A stretch of DNA of 64,000 nucleotides from Alkalihalobacillus bogoriensis ATCC BAA-922 (GTDB lineage: Bacteria; Bacillota; Bacilli; Bacillales; Bacillaceae_F): assembly GCF_000621445.1 (NCBI RefSeq), contig NZ_JHYI01000011.1, positions 124,001 to 188,000 of the forward strand, in the 5' to 3' direction. The position numbers and the translations under genes are program-made. Shown piece after piece: positions 17,162-26,306 of this stretch. A model generated the notes under the pieces. The model saw nothing but the letters and a program-made list of their open reading frames with translations. It was not told the DNA's origin and searched no databases. Position 1 is the first letter of the stretch. Every line of letters starts with the position of its first letter.

Positions 17162-18687
17162 TTGTTATCACCAACCTTTTCCGTTGAACCTCCAGCCATT
17201 AACAGACCGAGTTCATTTTCGTTCGTATCTTTTGCATCAACGATCGCGACAATTTGACCTTCGTAAATAACCGCAATTCTGTCACTAACATGCAACACTT
17301 CATCCAGTTCGAGAGAGATTAGTAAGACGGCTTTTCCACTGTCTCGTTCTTTTATTAAACGACGATGGATCGCTTCAATAGCACCTACGTCCAAACCCCG
17401 TGTAGGTTGAGCTGCGATTAATAAGTCTGGCGAGCGATCGACTTCCCTTGCAATGATTGCTTTTTGTTGGTTTCCACCTGATAGTGCGCGCGCTAATGTA
17501 TACTCACTAGGGGTACGAACATCATAATCGTCAATCAGCTTTCTCGCTTTCTCATAAATGGCCCGATAATTAAGCACACCTGATTTAGAGAAAGGCGGTT
17601 GATCATAAGTTTGTAACACCATGTTCTCACCAATCGTAAAGTTAAGGACAAGACCATGTTTATGGCGGTCTTGCGGGATATGACCAACCCCAGTCCGAGT
17701 TACTTGTCGAGGAGTAAAAGTAGAAATCTCTTTATCGTTTAATTTTATTTCTCCACTTTCTTTTGTAGCTAGCCCTGTTATCGCTTCAATTAGTTCAGTT
17801 TGCCCGTTTCCTTCGACACCGGCAATGCCAACAATTTCACCTGCTTTTACTTCTAGCTCAAGCTGTTTAAGCGCGGGGACCCCACGAGAGTCCTTAACAA
17901 CAAGATTCTTAATCGAAAGGACAGGATGTGTTGGTTTCGCTTGTTCTTTTTCTACAGTGAAGTTCACTTCGCGTCCAACCATCATTGCAGCAAGCTCATG
18001 TGGTGATGATGATGCAACATCAACGGTTCCGATTCCTTTTCCACGACGAATGACTGTACATCGGTGACAAACTTCCATGATTTCTTTTAATTTATGTGTG
18101 ATTAAAATAATTGATTTTCCTTCTGCTACGAGCTTTTTCATAATTTGCATAAGTTCTTTAATTTCTTGAGGAGTTAACACAGCGGTTGGTTCATCAAAAA
18201 TTAAAATATCAGCGCCGCGATATAGTGTTTTTAATATTTCAACCCGCTGCTGCATCCCAACAGATATACGCTCCACTTTTTCATATGGATTAACAGCAAG
18301 ACCATATTGTTTAGAAATTCGTTCGACTTCGTTGGCAGCTTCTTTTATATTAATTTTTCCATAGGTTGTTGGCTCTTTCCCAAGAATGATATTTTCAGCA
18401 ACAGTGAATTTATCGATTAACATAAAATGTTGATGGACCATTCCGATTCCTAATTGGTTTGCGATATTTGGGTCGGTTATGTTCACTTTTTTTCCCTTGA
18501 CAAAAATTTCACCTTTTTCAGGCTGATATAGACCGAATAAGACATTCATTAAAGTTGATTTACCAGCTCCATTTTCTCCAAGTAAGGCATGGATTTCACC
18601 TTTTTTCAGTTGCAGGGTAATGTTATCATTTGCGACGATACCAGGGAATTCTTTTCGAATGTGGCGCATCTCAATGACATAGTCCAC
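17158..18687 (-). CDS. nupO: Nucleoside-type ABC transporter ATP-binding protein (NupO-like, tandem ABC)
   Basis: This 509-residue ATPase contains two ABC domains, as in sugar and nucleoside uptake systems. The first has Walker A GENGAGKST (about 37-45), a degenerate-looking signature VGMQQRVEI, and Walker B ILIFDEPTAVL. The second has a variant Walker A (GVEGNGQTE) that lacks the canonical Lys, with signature LSGGNQQK and LLIAAQPTRGLD. Such asymmetry is normal in this class. It powers import through NupP/NupQ. A terminator hairpin upstream lowers its expression relative to the binding protein. Confidence 0.92.
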   Translation of the reverse strand: MDYVIEMRHIRKEFPGIVANDNITLQLKKGEIHALLGENGAGKSTLMNVLFGLYQPEKGEIFVKGKKVNITDPNIANQLGIGMVHQHFMLIDKFTVAENIILGKEPTTYGKINIKEAANEVERISKQYGLAVNPYEKVERISVGMQQRVEILKTLYRGADILIFDEPTAVLTPQEIKELMQIMKKLVAEGKSIILITHKLKEIMEVCHRCTVIRRGKGIGTVDVASSSPHELAAMMVGREVNFTVEKEQAKPTHPVLSIKNLVVKDSRGVPALKQLELEVKAGEIVGIAGVEGNGQTELIEAITGLATKESGEIKLNDKEISTFTPRQVTRTGVGHIPQDRHKHGLVLNFTIGENMVLQTYDQPPFSKSGVLNYRAIYEKARKLIDDYDVRTPSEYTLARALSGGNQQKAIIAREVDRSPDLLIAAQPTRGLDVGAIEAIHRRLIKERDSGKAVLLISLELDEVLHVSDRIAVIYEGQIVAIVDAKDTNENELGLLMAGGSTEKVGDNK

Positions 18688-18723
18688 GCCAATTCACCTC
18701 CTATTGGAAAACACGAACGATAA

Positions 18724-18754
18724 AAAAGGGGACTGTCACCACGATGGTGACAGT
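18724..18754 (-). terminator. Intercistronic terminator/attenuator between nupN and nupO
   Basis: On the minus strand ACTGTCACC (18754-18746) pairs with GGTGACAGT (18740-18732), followed by CCCC and six T. Partial readthrough would give excess binding protein over transporter, the usual stoichiometry. Confidence 0.8.
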
Positions 18755-18759
18755 GACCT

Positions 18760-19890
18760 TTATAGATTTTCAATAAATTCTGCGTATTCTTCATCGGTTT
18801 GAGGAACTTCAATGTCACCGGCTTGAATTTGTTCGATATATTCGTTAACCCGTTCTTGAGCTTCATCACTAACATTCTCAGTGTTTTCGGCAATTCCAAC
18901 TGCATCATCTTCTAACCCAAACTCAAGAATTTCACCACCTGGGTAATTTCCTTCCATAGTTTGTTGGTTTACAGAATAAAGAGCATTGTCTACACGTTTA
19001 ATCATTGATGTCAGTGTGACATTTTCAGGAAGTCCTTCTTCATGTTGGTCACGGTCAACACCGATAGCCCAAACATTTTCATTGTTTCTTTTTCTGTTCT
19101 TTGCTTCTGTAAATAGCCCTTTCCCTGTTCCGCCAGATGCATGATATATAATATCTGCACCTTGAGTGTACATGGCATTCGCGATTTGCTGGCCAGTAGA
19201 TTCGTCGTTAAAAGACTCCGCATATTGTACGATCACATCGGCATCAGGGTTTGCTGTCTTCACTCCGGCTTTAAAGCCATTTTCAAACTTTTTAATTAAT
19301 GCACCTTCTACACCACCAAGAAATCCAACTTGGTTTGTTTCTGTTGTAAGACCTGCGATAACCCCAACAAGAAATGAACCTTCATGTTCTTTAAATGTGA
19401 TGTTAGCGACATTATCTAGAAGTTCTCCATCATCGCCTTCAACAACCATATCAACGATTGCTAGCTGTGCTTCAGGGCGTTGTTGTGCAACTGTTTTCAC
19501 ATCATTTCCCATTAAGAAACCAATGGCCCATACAAGATCATAATCTTCACGAACGAGTGAATTTAAATTTGGTGCATAGTCTGCTTCAGAGGAAGATTGC
19601 AAATATTTATAATCTGTTCCTTCTTCTAACCCAAACTCTTCACCAAAACGAGTCATTCCTTCCCAAGCCGATTGATTAAACGATTTGTCATCAATTCCAC
19701 CAACATCAGTAACCATAGCGACTGTAAAATCTTCTGCATCTCCAGTCGCTTCTTCTTGTTGCTGTTCCTCTTCAGTATCTTCTGGTGCTGTTGGTTCTGG
19801 CTGTGTACCACCGCCTCCACCTGTTCCACATCCTGTTATTACAAAAGCAATAATAAGGAAGAGGCAAAGTAAAAAATTGTTCATTTTCAT
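18760..19890 (-). CDS. nupN: BMP-family substrate-binding lipoprotein (NupN-like)
   Basis: This 376-residue extracytoplasmic binding protein has a lipobox (VITGC, Cys near residue 21) followed by a Gly/Pro/Glu/Gln-rich linker. The basic membrane protein domain begins at about residue 55 with MVTDVGGIDDKSFNQSAWEG, the conserved opening of nucleoside-binding PnrA/NupN proteins. It captures a nucleoside outside the membrane and delivers it to NupPQ. It is the first gene of the nupN-O-P-Q operon and has a good vegetative promoter. The acidic linker fits an alkaline or saline habitat, but that is speculation. Confidence 0.92.
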   Translation of the reverse strand: MKMNNFLLCLFLIIAFVITGCGTGGGGGTQPEPTAPEDTEEEQQQEEATGDAEDFTVAMVTDVGGIDDKSFNQSAWEGMTRFGEEFGLEEGTDYKYLQSSSEADYAPNLNSLVREDYDLVWAIGFLMGNDVKTVAQQRPEAQLAIVDMVVEGDDGELLDNVANITFKEHEGSFLVGVIAGLTTETNQVGFLGGVEGALIKKFENGFKAGVKTANPDADVIVQYAESFNDESTGQQIANAMYTQGADIIYHASGGTGKGLFTEAKNRKRNNENVWAIGVDRDQHEEGLPENVTLTSMIKRVDNALYSVNQQTMEGNYPGGEILEFGLEDDAVGIAENTENVSDEAQERVNEYIEQIQAGDIEVPQTDEEYAEFIENL

Positions 19891-19954
19891 AATGAAACCC
19901 CCTTGTTAATTTTAATTTTCATGAATACGTTTAATATTTGAGTAAAAATCAAAA

Positions 19955-19983
19955 ATCATACACAAGAAGATAAAATGTGTAAA
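19955..19983 (-). promoter_or_regulatory. Promoter of the nup operon
   Basis: On the minus strand TTTACA (19983-19978) is followed after 17 bases by TATGAT (19960-19955). A half-palindrome resembling a CodY box (AATTTTC near 19914) lies downstream but is too degenerate to call. Confidence 0.6.
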
Positions 19984-19999
19984 ACAAAGGAAATGAATT

Positions 20000-20040
20000 G
20001 AAAAAACAAAATAAGCTATCCCACTTTTTGTGGAATAGCT
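20000..20040 (-). terminator. Terminator of the SpoIID/LytB-domain gene
   Basis: An 11-bp stem with one wobble (arms 20014-20024 and 20030-20040) is followed on the minus strand by a T-rich tract. Confidence 0.85.
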
Positions 20041-20055
20041 CGTCGGTCAAAAAAG

Positions 20056-22392
20056 TCACTTCGTTATCCAAATCACATTTGCTTTTGAATCCCAATGTGT
20101 CCCAGCCATTGTCGTTTCACGCAATGTCCGTAAAGATACAAAAACATTTGAATCTAGGATTTCAGGCTGGTTTGTCAATGTCCGATTACGTTGGTTTACC
20201 GTCGCTTGTTTTTGATTTACTCTCATAGAAACAGTGTCGGTTCGATTTGTAATCGTCAATCGATTTGTTGATTTGTTCCAACTATATTTATAACCTATTT
20301 GTTCAGATGCCTGCTTTATTGGGACATAAATCGTCTTGTTTCTTCTGATTGGCTCACGGCTTAATGTCGCAACTTTACCATTAACAATAAGTGTTGTTTT
20401 TCTATCTTTTGATGAAATCGTTTCGTTAATAGTAATGAGACTCGTATGAATGAACCCTCTTATCTTTCCAGCCCGAATTCGGTAAAACTCACCTTGTCGT
20501 CCGGTAATTTGTACTGTATCATTCCTTCTCGCTTTCCCAATGATAGAGGATGATGTTGATGCGTTTTTTCGAATATTCGCCACTGCTACATTAATTTTCC
20601 CTGTAATTTGTGTTCCAACAATTGCCACTGCTTGTTCTTGTTTCGGAGGCGAAGCAACAGGTTGTACAGGGACAGGGGCAATGATTGGATTTGTTGGTAC
20701 TGTGACTACAGGTGTTGGTTCTTGTTCTGGTGGAGTTGTTGTTCTTTGTAGTGCTTGTTCTATTGTTGCTATTCTGTTCTGTGAGCCCGCTTTTGCTTCA
20801 ATCGTAAAGGTATAATTCCCATTTGGAATGTTTGTTACAGTCCAATATTGAGCTCGATCACCCGCAGATCTCGTCATATCTCGAATAAGGGTAGCAATTG
20901 TTCTTTTCGTAGAGTCTTGAATAGATATCGTCATTTGTGCATCTTGGTTTAAACGATACCGAATAATCATTTGCTCTGTATTTGGATTGAAATCCACTTG
21001 AACATTCGTGATTTCAAGAGGGAGTACTTCTGGAACAGTTACTGTTTCCTCTATTGATTGTACAGGTGGATGATTACCCATTACAGGTTGGTTATATTGA
21101 AGTTTTGGTGTCAGAACTGTATGTGGATAATAAAACCCTAAAATTTGAACGTACGAATGTCCCGCATCTGCACGGTTTTTTGCGCCGTATTGACTTAAGC
21201 CAACACCATGTCCCCATCCTCTCCCACGAACAGTGATGCGATTGTTTTGGTCTGTAACTTCATCAATAAGATAGCTTCGAATGTGATTAATGCCTATCAT
21301 AGCTCGAATTCGTTGCGCAGACGTATTTGTGAAATGGACAGTATGGAGTTTCATTGTTCCGTCCGAATTTTTTGAAAATTCTCTAGTTCCTCGGTCTCTT
21401 AGGAAGAAATCGACTTTTATAGCTCCGTTTCGAACACGTCCTCCAGTCCCAGGATTTGTTAAGTGGAGGAAAGGGATTGAAACAAGCTTTATATCTTGAT
21501 TTGAATAGCCATTGGTCAGAAGCCATGTTTTAATATTTGCAGGAATCGTTGTATCGACTTCTCTTGTAGAATCCCACCACAGTTCAGGTTTCATAACATC
21601 TAAGTTGGAAATATCAATTTGTGTTTTGGCCAATGTAAAGTTCCACGGGTCAATGGAATCAAAGGAATCTTGTTGTATCGGAAAATAAGGTAAGCTTGTC
21701 CCGTTCCAAACATTGGCGTTTGACTCTGTCATCCCACCATTACTAGAAGAATAAACAGCATCTATAAGAGCATTGTTAAACGTAAGTGTTTGTCCCGTTG
21801 TATCAACAACTGCTTTTGTACTATTTGGGTGCCACGCATACCCGCCATACACTTGAAATGAAATCGTATCATCAATAATTGACCGTTGGTGTTTGCGGGC
21901 ATATGTTCTCGCCGCAACCGCTTGTGCTTTTAATGCTTCTAGATGCCAAGAAGCAGGCATTTCTGCTGGGACAACACCTTTTACATAGTCTTCGAGTGGA
22001 ATCGTGTTCATTGGGCGAATAAATGCATTTTCAATTTGAAATTCTATTGTTCCTAGGTATGGTCGATTGTTAATTCGGATGAGATGAGCTTCATTATATT
22101 GGGCTGGAACAAATGAAATTCTTTCTCCTCGGAAGACTTGATGTGTCCCATCAAATAAACCGAGTTCATTGTTAACAATTCGCATTTGATACGTCTTTCC
22201 CGAGGGAATGAAAAATGTTTCGTTTAACGTATAGTTTCCGTTAAACGCGACCGTTAATTGAGTTGTATTTTTTACATAGTTTACGAGTTTAACCCTCATC
22301 AAAGGTTGTTCAACAGAAGCGTGCGCAGAAGGCAAAGGAATAGAGCAACAAAATAATAGTAGGACTGCGAAAAAAATGATGTTATTTTTCAT
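20056..22392 (-). CDS. Secreted SpoIID/LytB-domain protein with SH3 and copper-amine-oxidase-like domains
   Basis: This 778-residue exported protein has a signal peptide (about 1-25, ending near AHA). A SpoIID/LytB domain (about 125-400) contains VVPAEMPASWHLEALKAQ with the catalytic-type Glu, AARTYA, and the late GRGWGHGVGLSQYGA motif. A linker follows, then an SH3-like domain (about 595-650, NVAVANIRKNAS) and a C-terminal copper-amine-oxidase-N1-like wall-binding domain (about 665-778). SpoIID is a lytic transglycosylase in engulfment and LytB modifies autolysins, so a peptidoglycan role at the surface is likely. The length and tail are unlike true SpoIID (about 340 aa), so this is a vegetative or accessory relative. 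Monocistronic. Confidence 0.88.
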   Translation of the reverse strand: MKNNIIFFAVLLLFCCSIPLPSAHASVEQPLMRVKLVNYVKNTTQLTVAFNGNYTLNETFFIPSGKTYQMRIVNNELGLFDGTHQVFRGERISFVPAQYNEAHLIRINNRPYLGTIEFQIENAFIRPMNTIPLEDYVKGVVPAEMPASWHLEALKAQAVAARTYARKHQRSIIDDTISFQVYGGYAWHPNSTKAVVDTTGQTLTFNNALIDAVYSSSNGGMTESNANVWNGTSLPYFPIQQDSFDSIDPWNFTLAKTQIDISNLDVMKPELWWDSTREVDTTIPANIKTWLLTNGYSNQDIKLVSIPFLHLTNPGTGGRVRNGAIKVDFFLRDRGTREFSKNSDGTMKLHTVHFTNTSAQRIRAMIGINHIRSYLIDEVTDQNNRITVRGRGWGHGVGLSQYGAKNRADAGHSYVQILGFYYPHTVLTPKLQYNQPVMGNHPPVQSIEETVTVPEVLPLEITNVQVDFNPNTEQMIIRYRLNQDAQMTISIQDSTKRTIATLIRDMTRSAGDRAQYWTVTNIPNGNYTFTIEAKAGSQNRIATIEQALQRTTTPPEQEPTPVVTVPTNPIIAPVPVQPVASPPKQEQAVAIVGTQITGKINVAVANIRKNASTSSSIIGKARRNDTVQITGRQGEFYRIRAGKIRGFIHTSLITINETISSKDRKTTLIVNGKVATLSREPIRRNKTIYVPIKQASEQIGYKYSWNKSTNRLTITNRTDTVSMRVNQKQATVNQRNRTLTNQPEILDSNVFVSLRTLRETTMAGTHWDSKANVIWITK

Positions 22393-22583
22393 CGATTATC
22401 CCTCTCAAACTAGTAAATTTTTATTTTAATCATAATTGATAAAGGAAACAATTGATACTAGGGGTTTACTGGAATATGAGAGGAGGTGTGCATTAAGGGG
22501 ATTTTTCCTTTTTATGGAATGGGTAATTTAAGGGAAACGGACGTATTCTATAGATGACTAATTAAAGAAAGTAGGGATATGAT

Positions 22584-23252
22584 ATGTCTTTAGAATGGTT
22601 TGATCGTGTATGTTCTGAATTGCAAGATAGTATGGAATCGATTTGCGAACAATATGATGAAGTAGGGCAAATACAAATTGACCGTGCCTCAAAGCATCCG
22701 AAAATTGAGTGTTATATTGAACTTGATGATGGTGAACGTGATTATTTTTGTTCATTATTATTTGACCCTCATAACGAAGAATTTTATATCGTTGAATATG
22801 ATTTAGAAACAGAACATACTGCACGAATCATTCTTGATGATATAGATGATATTATCGAAGTTGTTCATGAAACATTCCATGATGCAATCGATGCTTATGA
22901 ATTAGTGGACGAAGAAATAGTTGAAAGTGATGAATATGAAGAAGAAGGCGTATATGTCGATAGTGAAGAGTTGGAAGAAGGGGTGTTTGAAGAAGTCATC
23001 ATTGATGTTGATTGGACAACACCTGAAGTTCTTGCTTATTCTTATTTAGACGAAGTAGAGGTCGCTTATCGATTCGGAATTGTCCAAGAAACTGGTGATG
23101 GTGTCCTTCGTCGAGTAAATCGAATTGTGACAGAGGATGACACCGTCATTGAGGATGAATCTGACTTTGTTTTTAGTAAAGAAGAAGCAGGGACGATTAT
23201 AGAATTAATCGAAGGCCATATGGATGAAATGGACGGATTTGACCACGAATAG
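22584..23252 (+). CDS. Highly acidic protein of unknown function (222 aa)
   Basis: I do not recognise the family. The 222-residue product is strongly acidic, with an Asp/Glu-dense middle (about residues 90-145) and no signal peptide or membrane segment. The N- and C-terminal parts look folded, each with alternating beta-like stretches and a helix, and may be a duplicated domain joined by the acidic linker. ATG 22584 follows a weak GTAGGGAT site. The gene is closed by a terminator that covers its stop codon. Codon use is like neighbours. Confidence 0.75.
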   Translation: MSLEWFDRVCSELQDSMESICEQYDEVGQIQIDRASKHPKIECYIELDDGERDYFCSLLFDPHNEEFYIVEYDLETEHTARIILDDIDDIIEVVHETFHDAIDAYELVDEEIVESDEYEEEGVYVDSEELEEGVFEEVIIDVDWTTPEVLAYSYLDEVEVAYRFGIVQETGDGVLRRVNRIVTEDDTVIEDESDFVFSKEEAGTIIELIEGHMDEMDGFDHE

Positions 23253-23263
23253 TGGTCATTTTT
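23241..23263 (+). terminator. Compact terminator overlapping a stop codon
   Basis: GACCAC (23241-23246) pairs with GTGGTC (23252-23257), and ATTTTTG follows. The stop codon TAG (23250-23252) lies in the loop. It separates the acidic-protein gene from the next gene and argues against a translation start at 23252 for the latter. Confidence 0.65.
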
Positions 23264-23296
23264 GTTTCAAAAAAGTCGGACTTAGGGGTTGGAAAA

Positions 23297-23656
23297 GTGA
23301 ATATTTATGATTTAAGTCAAAATCATGAAAATGCTAAAATCGAAAAAATGAAATTCACGAAAAATTTTCGTTCAGCAACAGCTGAAGAATGGTATGTATT
23401 TTTGCCTTCCTATCAAGAACCGAAACACGGAGGAGCTGCAATAAAAGTCATCATTCATTATGAGTTGCAAGGAAATAGAGATATCTTTATCAATACGACT
23501 GTTATCATTGATGATCAGAACTTATGGAAAGAAAACATGTATTCTTTCGTTTATGCCATTACGGATGAAATTGTAAATCGGTTAGTTGGCTATGCAGATA
23601 CACTCGTGTCAGTCCATGCGGGAGACAATTCTTATCAAGTGGAGTTTAAAAAATAA
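23297..23656 (+). CDS. Hypothetical cytoplasmic protein (119 aa)
   Basis: Unrecognised. The frame is open from 23252, but a terminator lies over that position, so I favour the GTG at 23297 after AGGGGTTGG; this gives 119 residues starting NIYDLSQNH. The product is predicted soluble with mixed charge and beta-rich character (for example the IKVIIHYEL and INTTVIIDD strands). No motif suggests a function. Confidence 0.6.
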   Translation: MNIYDLSQNHENAKIEKMKFTKNFRSATAEEWYVFLPSYQEPKHGGAAIKVIIHYELQGNRDIFINTTVIIDDQNLWKENMYSFVYAITDEIVNRLVGYADTLVSVHAGDNSYQVEFKK

Positions 23657-23723
23657 TAAATTGCTCTTTTCGGATTAAATGCTTACTATAAAAGTAGAAT
23701 TCGTTAAAGGAGTAATGGAAAAA

Positions 23724-24194
23724 ATGACTAAAATTGAAAACAGTAATGAGAAGTTAAAGGAAAGCTTTGTGGGGGAAAAATATGAGTGGTATGCAACGAA
23801 ATGGCAAAAGGACCTATCGTGGAACTGGGCTGCTTTTTTCTTATCGGTATGTTGGCTTGGATACCGGAAAATGTATAAAGTGATGTTTCTCCTTTTTGCT
23901 TTTTTTGTTTCATTTGATATCATCATGAGAATCGTTTGGCCATATTACCCACCCGTTATTGACAATTTAATCGGAGGGATGGTCGCTTTGTTTTTTGGAA
24001 TCAAAGGGAACTCACTTTATAAGAAAAAAGTAGAACAGACCGTTGAACATAGTCAATCTATCCCTGAACAAAGCCGTGAAGCAACAGTAATAAAAGCAGG
24101 GGGAACTTCTACTGCAGGCGTGTTTTTAGCGCTTGGTCTAGTAGTTTTATATATGATTTTTGTTATTGTACTATATTGGAATATTACCGTGTAA
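23724..24194 (+). CDS. DUF2628-family membrane protein
   Basis: This protein of about 156 residues has the DUF2628 pattern: a polar N-terminus, then WNWAAFFLSVCWLGYRKMY followed by hydrophobic segments, and a final membrane helix at the C-terminus. Function is unknown; related proteins are small inner-membrane proteins. ATG 23724 lies 11 bases from AAAGGAG; ATG 23715 is in frame but only two bases away from it, so the downstream start is more likely. The next gene starts 20 bases later with a strong ribosome-binding site, so they are probably co-transcribed. Confidence 0.8.
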   Translation: MTKIENSNEKLKESFVGEKYEWYATKWQKDLSWNWAAFFLSVCWLGYRKMYKVMFLLFAFFVSFDIIMRIVWPYYPPVIDNLIGGMVALFFGIKGNSLYKKKVEQTVEHSQSIPEQSREATVIKAGGTSTAGVFLALGLVVLYMIFVIVLYWNITV

Positions 24195-24213
24195 AAAAAC
24201 GAGGAGGGACACA

Positions 24214-24861
24214 ATGAAAAAATGGGCTTTCGTATCTGATTTTGACGGTACAATATCAAAAGAGGATTTTTATTGGCTTGTTATAAAAAAATACTTTGAA
24301 GAAGGTCATGACCTTTTTAAAAAGTGGAAAGCAGAAGAGTTGCTTGATATTGAATTTCTACAAACGGTCTTTTCATCCATTCATCAAGAAGAAGCAACAA
24401 TAATTGAAGATATTGTTAGCTTACAAATTGATGAAGCTGTGCCTCGATTTATCCGAGATGTTCAGCGAAGTGGTGGCGATTTTTATATATTAAGTGCAGG
24501 AACAGATTATTATATTAAGCATATTCTTTCACACTACGGGATAGAAAATGTCGATGTTATTTCAAATAAAGGTTATTTTCACGAAAAAAATATCCATCTC
24601 ACATTAAATGAGAATGACCCTACATATTCAAAGAGATATGGGATTGATAAAGCAAAAGTTATCCAACAAATGAAAAATGAATATGAAACGATTTATTTTT
24701 TTGGAGACAGTGAGCCAGACTCCCATCCAGCTGTTAATGCTGATGTGACATTTGCTAAAGCGGCTCTTATATCGATATTAAAAGAAAAAGAGGTTCCGTT
24801 TGTACCTGTCAATGATTTTAATGAGGTCCGAGAATATCTCCGTTTACATAATCTGCTCTAA
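24214..24861 (+). CDS. MtnX-like HAD phosphatase
   Basis: This 215-residue haloacid-dehalogenase phosphatase resembles MtnX, which in methionine salvage dephosphorylates hydroxy-ketomethylthiopentenyl phosphate. HAD motifs are present: motif I DFDGT (nucleophile Asp10), motif II ILSAGT, a Lys near 150 (DKAKV), and motif IV GDSEPD. No other methionine-salvage genes lie nearby, so another phosphomonoester substrate (for example phosphoserine-like) is possible. Start ATG 24214 follows GAGGAGGGA. A terminator lies directly after. Confidence 0.85.
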   Translation: MKKWAFVSDFDGTISKEDFYWLVIKKYFEEGHDLFKKWKAEELLDIEFLQTVFSSIHQEEATIIEDIVSLQIDEAVPRFIRDVQRSGGDFYILSAGTDYYIKHILSHYGIENVDVISNKGYFHEKNIHLTLNENDPTYSKRYGIDKAKVIQQMKNEYETIYFFGDSEPDSHPAVNADVTFAKAALISILKEKEVPFVPVNDFNEVREYLRLHNLL

Positions 24862-24871
24862 ACAGGTATAG

Positions 24872-24907
24872 AAAAAAAGCTGTGGAGATAAATCAACAGC
24901 TTTTTTT
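24872..24907 (+). terminator. Terminator after the MtnX-like gene
   Basis: AAAAAAGCTGT and ACAGCTTTTTTT form an 11-bp stem ending in a T run. Confidence 0.85.
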
Positions 24908-25028
24908 CGTTGTTTAGGAAACGATAAAATATTCGACCTGTGTATAACATAAATCTACTATATTTTTAGAATGAATGAGGGGTTTGGGGTACTATGAGAC
25001 AAGCAAATTTGTTGTTTATGGTAAGGAA

Positions 25029-25218
25029 GCGGCCACGAAAACCGTTATCTGTGAACATTGCTAGCGTTTTGGAACGTTGGAGGACACAGGAGCAGTTAAT
25101 CATAATATATCGTTACGAATAGCGTTGCTTTTGCGTGAATAAGCGCTCCTGTGGCCGCTAAAAAACCGAAACCCGTATGATGTTCACAAATAACGGCTGC
25201 TCTGACCGCGAAAATGAG
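25029..25218 (+). repeat. Structured repeat R2, copy A
   Basis: This 190-base element recurs at 29761-29951 in the same orientation with roughly 80-85% identity by eye. It contains three inverted-repeat pairs. Long-range: 25042-25058 with 25180-25196 (17 bases, one mismatch). Inner: CACAGGAGC (25085-25093) with GCTCCTGTG (25145-25153). Crossing: GCGGCCAC (25029-25036) with GTGGCCGC (25151-25158). The last two share bases 25151-25153, so they exclude each other. It fills the gap between the MtnX-like and ABC genes. Confidence 0.8.
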
Positions 25219-25233
25219 ATATGTTATTCATTT

Positions 25234-25926
25234 TTACTTTTCATATATTTTCGTTAACCATTCTATTATACTTAAATGCTCTTGGAATCGTAACTGTTCA
25301 ACATTACATTGACCAATGACAGCACCATTTTTAATCGCGATAACTTCATCTAATAGTAATTCTACTTCTTTAATCTCGTGTGTTGTAATGATAACCGTTT
25401 GTTCTTCTAAATTGATATAAGAAATTAAACCTTTGACGATGGAATCTCGTACCATCGGATCGAGTCCTGATAAAGGCTCATCTAGTAAGATAACAGGGAC
25501 TTCTCGTGCTAGGGTTAAGACAATTTTTAATCTTCCACGGTTTCCTTTTGATAAGTGTTTTAACTTTGCTTGTTTATCTAACTTCATAAAGGAGAGGATT
25601 TCTTCGGCTTTTTTTGTGTTGAAATCCGAAAACTGGCTTGCATAAAATTCGATTGTTTGGCCAACGGTATAAAAACTATAATACTCATCAAGTTCAGATA
25701 AGTACGCAACTTGAGAAGAAATTTTGCGGTCGACATTTGATTCATTAACGACGACAGTTCCACTTGTTGGCTTCACTAAGCCGGAAATGAGTTTTAATGT
25801 GGTGGACTTACCACTGCCGTTTTCCCCAATTAAACCGATAATTTTCCCTTTTGATAAGTGTAAATTTATATTGGAAAGAGCTGTTTTCGTCATATATCGT
25901 TTCGTTACATTTGAAATTGTTATCAT
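25234..25926 (-). CDS. ABC transporter ATP-binding protein (YtrB-like)
   Basis: This 230-residue ABC ATPase has Walker A GENGSGKST (about 34-42), signature LSKGNRGRLK (Ser-Lys-Gly variant) near 123 and Walker B VILLDEPLSGLD near 145. It pairs with the ABC-2 permease two genes upstream, forming an exporter or cell-envelope stress pump of the YtrB type. Its start overlaps the GntR gene by 4 bases. The cluster is autoregulated by that GntR protein. The substrate is unknown; related clusters respond to wall-active antibiotics. Confidence 0.88.
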   Translation of the reverse strand: MITISNVTKRYMTKTALSNINLHLSKGKIIGLIGENGSGKSTTLKLISGLVKPTSGTVVVNESNVDRKISSQVAYLSELDEYYSFYTVGQTIEFYASQFSDFNTKKAEEILSFMKLDKQAKLKHLSKGNRGRLKIVLTLAREVPVILLDEPLSGLDPMVRDSIVKGLISYINLEEQTVIITTHEIKEVELLLDEVIAIKNGAVIGQCNVEQLRFQEHLSIIEWLTKIYEK

Positions 25927-26303
25927 TGTGTTCCACCTTCTTCCTTTCGTAAAAAAGTGTGAAGACCATCTTGTATTTCTTCATTTGAATACCCCATTTC
26001 ATGCATTCCTTTGACAAATGATGAAATTTCCGCTTTTTTTAACTCTTCTCTTATTTCCGCTAAAATCGCTTTGTTTTCTGTCACAAATGTTCCTTGGCCA
26101 CGCTTTGTTTCCACAATTTTCATCCCCTCTAACTCCCGATATGTTCGTTGAACTGTGTTTGGATTTACATTTGATTGAGTCCCCATCTCTCTTACAGAAG
26201 GAAGCTTGTCACCAGGCTTTAATTCCCCACGAATAATTTTCCGGTTAATTCGGTCGGCTAGTTGGCTATAAATGGGCATTGATGAGTGAAAAGTATCTGT
26301 CAT
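25923..26303 (-). CDS. GntR-family repressor, YtrA subfamily
   Basis: This 126-residue regulator has an N-terminal winged helix (GDKLPSVREMGTQSNVNPNTVQRTYRELE, about residues 32-60 in part) and only a short C-terminal dimerisation segment, as in the YtrA subfamily of GntR. YtrA proteins repress their own ABC operon and are relieved by cell-wall antibiotics in Bacillus. The operator here is probably the AGTGTA-TACACT palindrome before the operon. It lies between permease and ATPase genes rather than first, unlike B. subtilis ytrA. Confidence 0.9.
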   Translation of the reverse strand: MTDTFHSSMPIYSQLADRINRKIIRGELKPGDKLPSVREMGTQSNVNPNTVQRTYRELEGMKIVETKRGQGTFVTENKAILAEIREELKKAEISSFVKGMHEMGYSNEEIQDGLHTFLRKEEGGTQ

Positions 26304-26306
26304 TGT

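Noticed and set aside
19900-19930. Possible CodY box upstream of nupN
   Set aside because: Only one half of the consensus matches, with five mismatches in the full 15-mer, although nup genes are CodY targets in B. subtilis.
24994-25122. A 42-codon plus-strand frame starting ATG 24994 and running into repeat R2 copy A
   Set aside because: The equivalent frame in copy B meets a stop after a few codons, so the sequence is conserved as structure, not as protein.
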